Shown here: positions 38,738 through 41,704 of the stretch, one piece after another | Numbering within the stretch: the stretch's first letter is position 1 | Layout of the letters: every line of letters begins with the position of its first letter | Assembly (NCBI GenBank): GCA_010015745.1 | Contig: ML978336.1 | Span: forward strand, 1-41,704 | Direction: 5' to 3' | Length of the DNA: 41,704 bases | From: Setomelanomma holmii | Lineage: Eukaryota > Ascomycota > Dothideomycetes > Pleosporales > Phaeosphaeriaceae | Made by a program: the position numbers and the translations under genes | Notes under the pieces: model-generated | What the model was told of the DNA's origin: nothing | Databases searched by the model: none | What the model saw: the letters and a program-made list of their open reading frames with translations, nothing else

Positions 38738-41704
38738 ATGGCCAGTAGCAAGCAACTCACCTGCGCCGACTACCACGTTGCGTGGATTTGCCCCGTTGCG
38801 GACATCGAGTTCCTGCCGGCGCGGCTGATGCTGGATGACGAGCACCCCACCCCGCCGTACGACACGCACTACGACGAGAACACATACACCTGCGGCACCA
38901 TCAACGGCCATGCGGTCGTGGTCGCGACCTGCCCGCCAGGCGAGACGGGCAACGTCAACGCGGGGCGCCTGACAGGGTCCATGTTCAAGACGTTTCCCAA
39001 CATCCGCATGGCGGTGCTGGTGGGCATCGGAGGCGGTATCCCTAGCCTAGAAGCGTCCGAAGATGCTCTCGAGAACGTTCACCTCGGCGACGTGGTGGTG
39101 GGATGGCCGGGCGACGGGAAGCCTGCCTGCGTCTACCACGACCGGGGCAGATCGAAGGGCGACGGGCAGTTTGAGATGGTGGGCACCATGGGGAACCCGG
39201 ACTGGAGGCTGACCAACGCGCTCGGCGTGCTCGTGGTAGACGACGAGCTGGGTCAAACGACGTTCGCCGATCAGCTTGCGAGGCTGCAGCGCTCTAAAGC
39301 AAAGAAGAAGTTCGCACGCCCTGGGCTCGAACACGACAAGCTCTTCAAGGCTGCGTACCGTCACGCTGGCGACTACAGATCAAAGTGCACAACGTGCGAC
39401 CCGAGCGAGCTCGTCCAGCGGCCGCAACGCAGCGAGGAAGAGCAGCAGACGCTCGTGTTCCACCGAGGGCGCATCGCCACCGGCAACGCAGTGATCCAAG
39501 ACGCCAAGCTGCGGGATGAGATCAGGACACGATGCGACGGGGCGCTCTGCGTGGAGATGGAAGCGGCAGGCGTCGACGCCAACAGACGATGCCTGGTCAT
39601 CCGCGGCATCTCCGACTATGCCGACTCGCACAAGAGCGACATGTGGAGGTCTTACGCGGCGGGCAATGCGGCTGCGTTCACGCGAGAGTTGCTTTGCAGA
39701 GTGCAGCCAGGCACGGTCAAGGAGATGGAAGGGGTGTCTGAAGGTTAGTGGTAGATCTATTTACGCCAGGATGTGTTACTTGCAGCATGTAGCAGTTTAT
39801 CAATGCAATGCTTTGCTAGTAGTCAACGCTTTGCACAAGGTGCTAATGCGAGAAAGCGCCTTTCCTCGTTCCCCTTGCACGACCGCCGTCTTTCGTCGGG
39901 CGAGAGACACAGCTCGCCCAGCTTAGTGCGCATATCTCGGCGGAAGGCTGTGGTCGACTAGCTGAATACGGCCTTGGTGGGTGTGGAAAGACGGCCCTCG
40001 CTCTCGAGGCCGCTTATCAGACGCGAGAGCTGGAGCCCGAGCGTGCCATCTTCTGGGTGCCAGCGGTCAGCCAGGAAAGCTTTGAGCAGGCGTACCGGGA
40101 GATAGGGCGGCTGCTGCGCATACCTGGCATCGCGGACGCCAAGGCTGATGTCAAGCAGCTCGTCAAGGCCAGACTGAGCGACGAGGGCTTTGGACAGTGG
40201 CTGGTGGTCGTGGACAACGCCGACGATGACAGTGTCCTTTTCGACCCGCTTCAAGAAGGAGGGGGCACAGACCGGCTGATTGACTACCTCCCGCGCAGCC
40301 GCAAAGGCTCCATCGTCTTTACTACCCGGACCCGCAAGGCTGCAGTCAGGCTGGCAGGAGGCAAACACATACAGCTGAACGAGCTCGAGGAAGTAGAGGC
40401 AAGGACGATGCTCGAGCAGCATGTGCCCAACAAAGACCTGCTGGAGGACGGCGAGGTTGTTCACGAGTTCCTCGAGCTCCTGACCTACCTTCCACTCGCC
40501 ATTGTGCAGGCAGCGGCGTTTGTAGTTGGCAACAACACCCGGCTCTCCGAGTACATGGATGTCTACACAGGGAGCGAGCGAGACGCGACGGATCTTCTGC
40601 GTAGAGACTTTGAAGACCAGGGCAGATATCGGCAGATCCAGAACCCGGTGGCGATCACGTGGTACATCTCGTTCCGCAAGATCCAAGAACAGGATACACT
40701 GGCGGCAGAGTATCTGTCGCTCATGGCGTGCACGACTGGCGAGGCTGTCCCCGCCTCGCTGCTGTGGCCGGGCAGCACGAAGCTCGCGACTACCGAGGCA
40801 CTCGGGACGCTAAGCGCATATGCTTTCATCGCCGAACGTCAGCAACAACAGAGCAGCACAGGAGCACTACGCCAGGAAAGAGCTTTCGACATGCATCGGC
40901 TTGTGCGGCTAGCGACGCGCAACTGGCTGCAAGAGAACGGGCAGTGGCAGGAGTGGGCGGGCAAGGCGTTGGCGCGGCTGGTGGAGATTGTGCCTTTTGG
41001 GGATCACGAGACGAGGGAAATATGGACAGCGTATCTGCCGCACGCTATGCAGGTGGTTGACGTGCCGGAAGTGTCCGAGGCAGAAGAAAGATTTACGCTG
41101 CTGGGGCGGGTAGGTCACTGTGAGCAGACGTTGGGACGGTACAGAGCAGCTGAGCAGGCTCATGGGCAGGTGCTGGGACGAAGGGAGAAGGTGCTAGGTA
41201 AGGAGCACCCCTCCACGCTGATGAGCATGAGCAACCTGGCACAAGTACTCAGCCACCAGGGGAAGTACGCAGAGGGAGAGGCGATGAATAGAGAGACGCT
41301 GGCACTGCAAGAGAAGGTGGTAGGAACAGAGCACCCAGACACGCTGACGAGCATGAACAACCTGGCACAGGCACTAAGCAAGCAGGGGAAGTACGCAGAG
41401 GCCGAGGCGATGCATCGAGAGACGCTGGCACTGAAAGAGAAGGTAGTAGGAAAGGAGCACCCCTCCACGCTGATGAGCATGAGCAACCTGGCACATGTAC
41501 TCAGCCGCCAGGGGAAGTACACAGAGGCCGAGGCAATGCATCGAGAGACCCTGGCACTGAGCGAGAAGGTGGTAGGAAAGGAGCACCCAGACACGCTGAC
41601 GAGCATGAACAACCTGGCACTTGTACTCAGCAACCAGGGGAAGTACGCAGAGGCCGAGGCGATGCATCAAGAGGAGTTGGCACTGCAAGAGAAGGTGGTA
41701 GGAA
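38738..41704 (+). CDS. PNP-NB-ARC-TPR NOD-like receptor, 3' end outside window
   Basis: I chose the start ATG at 38738 (AAACATGG context, MASSKQLTCADYHVAWI) over an upstream ATG at 38714. Exon 1, to about 39743, is a nucleoside-phosphorylase (PNP_UDP) domain: VAWICPVADIEFLPA, YTCGTINGHAVVVAT, AVLVGIGGGIPS, LGDVVVGWP, DGALCVEMEAAGV, RGISDYADSHKSDMW. An intron starts at GTTAGT (39744) or GTGTCT (39734) and ends before about 39853; its exact ends are unresolved. The next exon reads RPPSFVGRETQLAQL, the P-loop GLGGCGKTAL, Walker B WLVVVDNADD, VFTTRTRKAAV and LTYLPLAIVQAAAF (NB-ARC), a winged-helix-like part, then 42-residue TPR units. Such fungal STAND receptors sense ligands with TPRs and signal through the PNP-like domain. 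No stop or shift is seen in the NB-ARC/TPR part. The protein continues past 41704. Confidence 0.9.
41071..41704 (+). repeat. 126-bp TPR-coding tandem repeats
   Basis: Units start at 41197, 41323, 41449 and 41575, with a fifth beginning at 41701. Each encodes 42 residues of the form GxEHPxTLxSMxNLAxxLS then QGKYxEAExMxRExLALxEKVV. A more diverged unit precedes them (41071-41196: LLGRVGHCEQTLGRYRAAEQ). Units 2 and 4 (HPDTLTSMNNLA) resemble each other more than units 1 and 3 (HPSTLMSMSNLA), suggesting duplication in pairs. Confidence 0.9.

Noticed and set aside
38321..38911. Minus-strand frame of 196 codons overlapping the NLR start
   Set aside because: Overlaps the intergenic region and the PNP domain in antisense, with low-complexity Val/Arg composition; no motif.
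39958..40686. Minus-strand frame of 242 codons
   Set aside because: Antisense of the NB-ARC domain; high-GC coding DNA often leaves long shadow frames.
41071..41704. CRISPR-like array
   Set aside because: Direct repeats of 126 bp with no spacers; they encode TPR units in frame.

Overview
The window looks like accessory DNA of a filamentous ascomycete, probably a Dothideomycete (the class is a guess from remembered protein families). The evidence is: short GT..AG introns (44-121 nt) with CTAAC/CTAAT-type branch sites; fungal-only families (HET, NACHT/WD40, PNP-NB-ARC-TPR, DUF6594-like, CorA-like, BTB, telomere-linked-helicase-type proteins); fungal hAT and LTR elements; and stop codons that look like RIP or cytosine deamination (TGG to TAG, CAA/CAG to TAA/TAG). 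I saw no tRNA, rRNA or CRISPR array. All family names come from recognising motifs by eye; no search was run.

Left part (1-16.3 kb): mostly relics. Two decayed copies of a telomere-linked-helicase-type (TLH-type) protein lie on the minus strand and flank a decayed hAT transposase on the plus strand. The second copy is fused at about 4.64 kb to a dynamin-like gene that has lost its P-loop but is otherwise open. Then follow a broken DUF7924-like gene, a broken HET-domain gene joined to a third TLH-type fragment, an F-box-like gene with one stop, a fourth TLH-type fragment joined to a HET fragment, and a broken DJ-1/PfpI-like gene.

Middle (16.5-23.5 kb): a six-exon CorA-like gene with two C-terminal membrane segments (minus) lies head-to-head with a HET-NACHT-WD40 NOD-like receptor (plus). 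Its near-identical WD40 repeats contain an 850-base run of N.

Right-middle (23.5-36 kb): a gene-poor stretch; a NACHT-ankyrin relic interrupted by a second, more complete hAT element; a dynamin C-terminal relic; a broken copy of a fungal protein family I cannot name; a solo LTR with a clear 5-bp target duplication and a sister LTR; a second DUF7924-like relic; a BTB relic; and a 411-bp miniature LTR retrotransposon (TRIM) with a copia-type half-tRNA primer site.

Right end (37-41.7 kb): a DUF6594-like gene with C-terminal membrane helices (minus) lies head-to-head with a PNP-NB-ARC-TPR NOD-like receptor (plus) that runs off the window. The most interesting organisation is therefore two NLR genes, each divergent from a gene for a protein with a C-terminal membrane anchor. 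Candidate receptor/membrane-partner modules are an inference from gene order only. The surrounding relics suggest repeated gain and decay of recognition genes.
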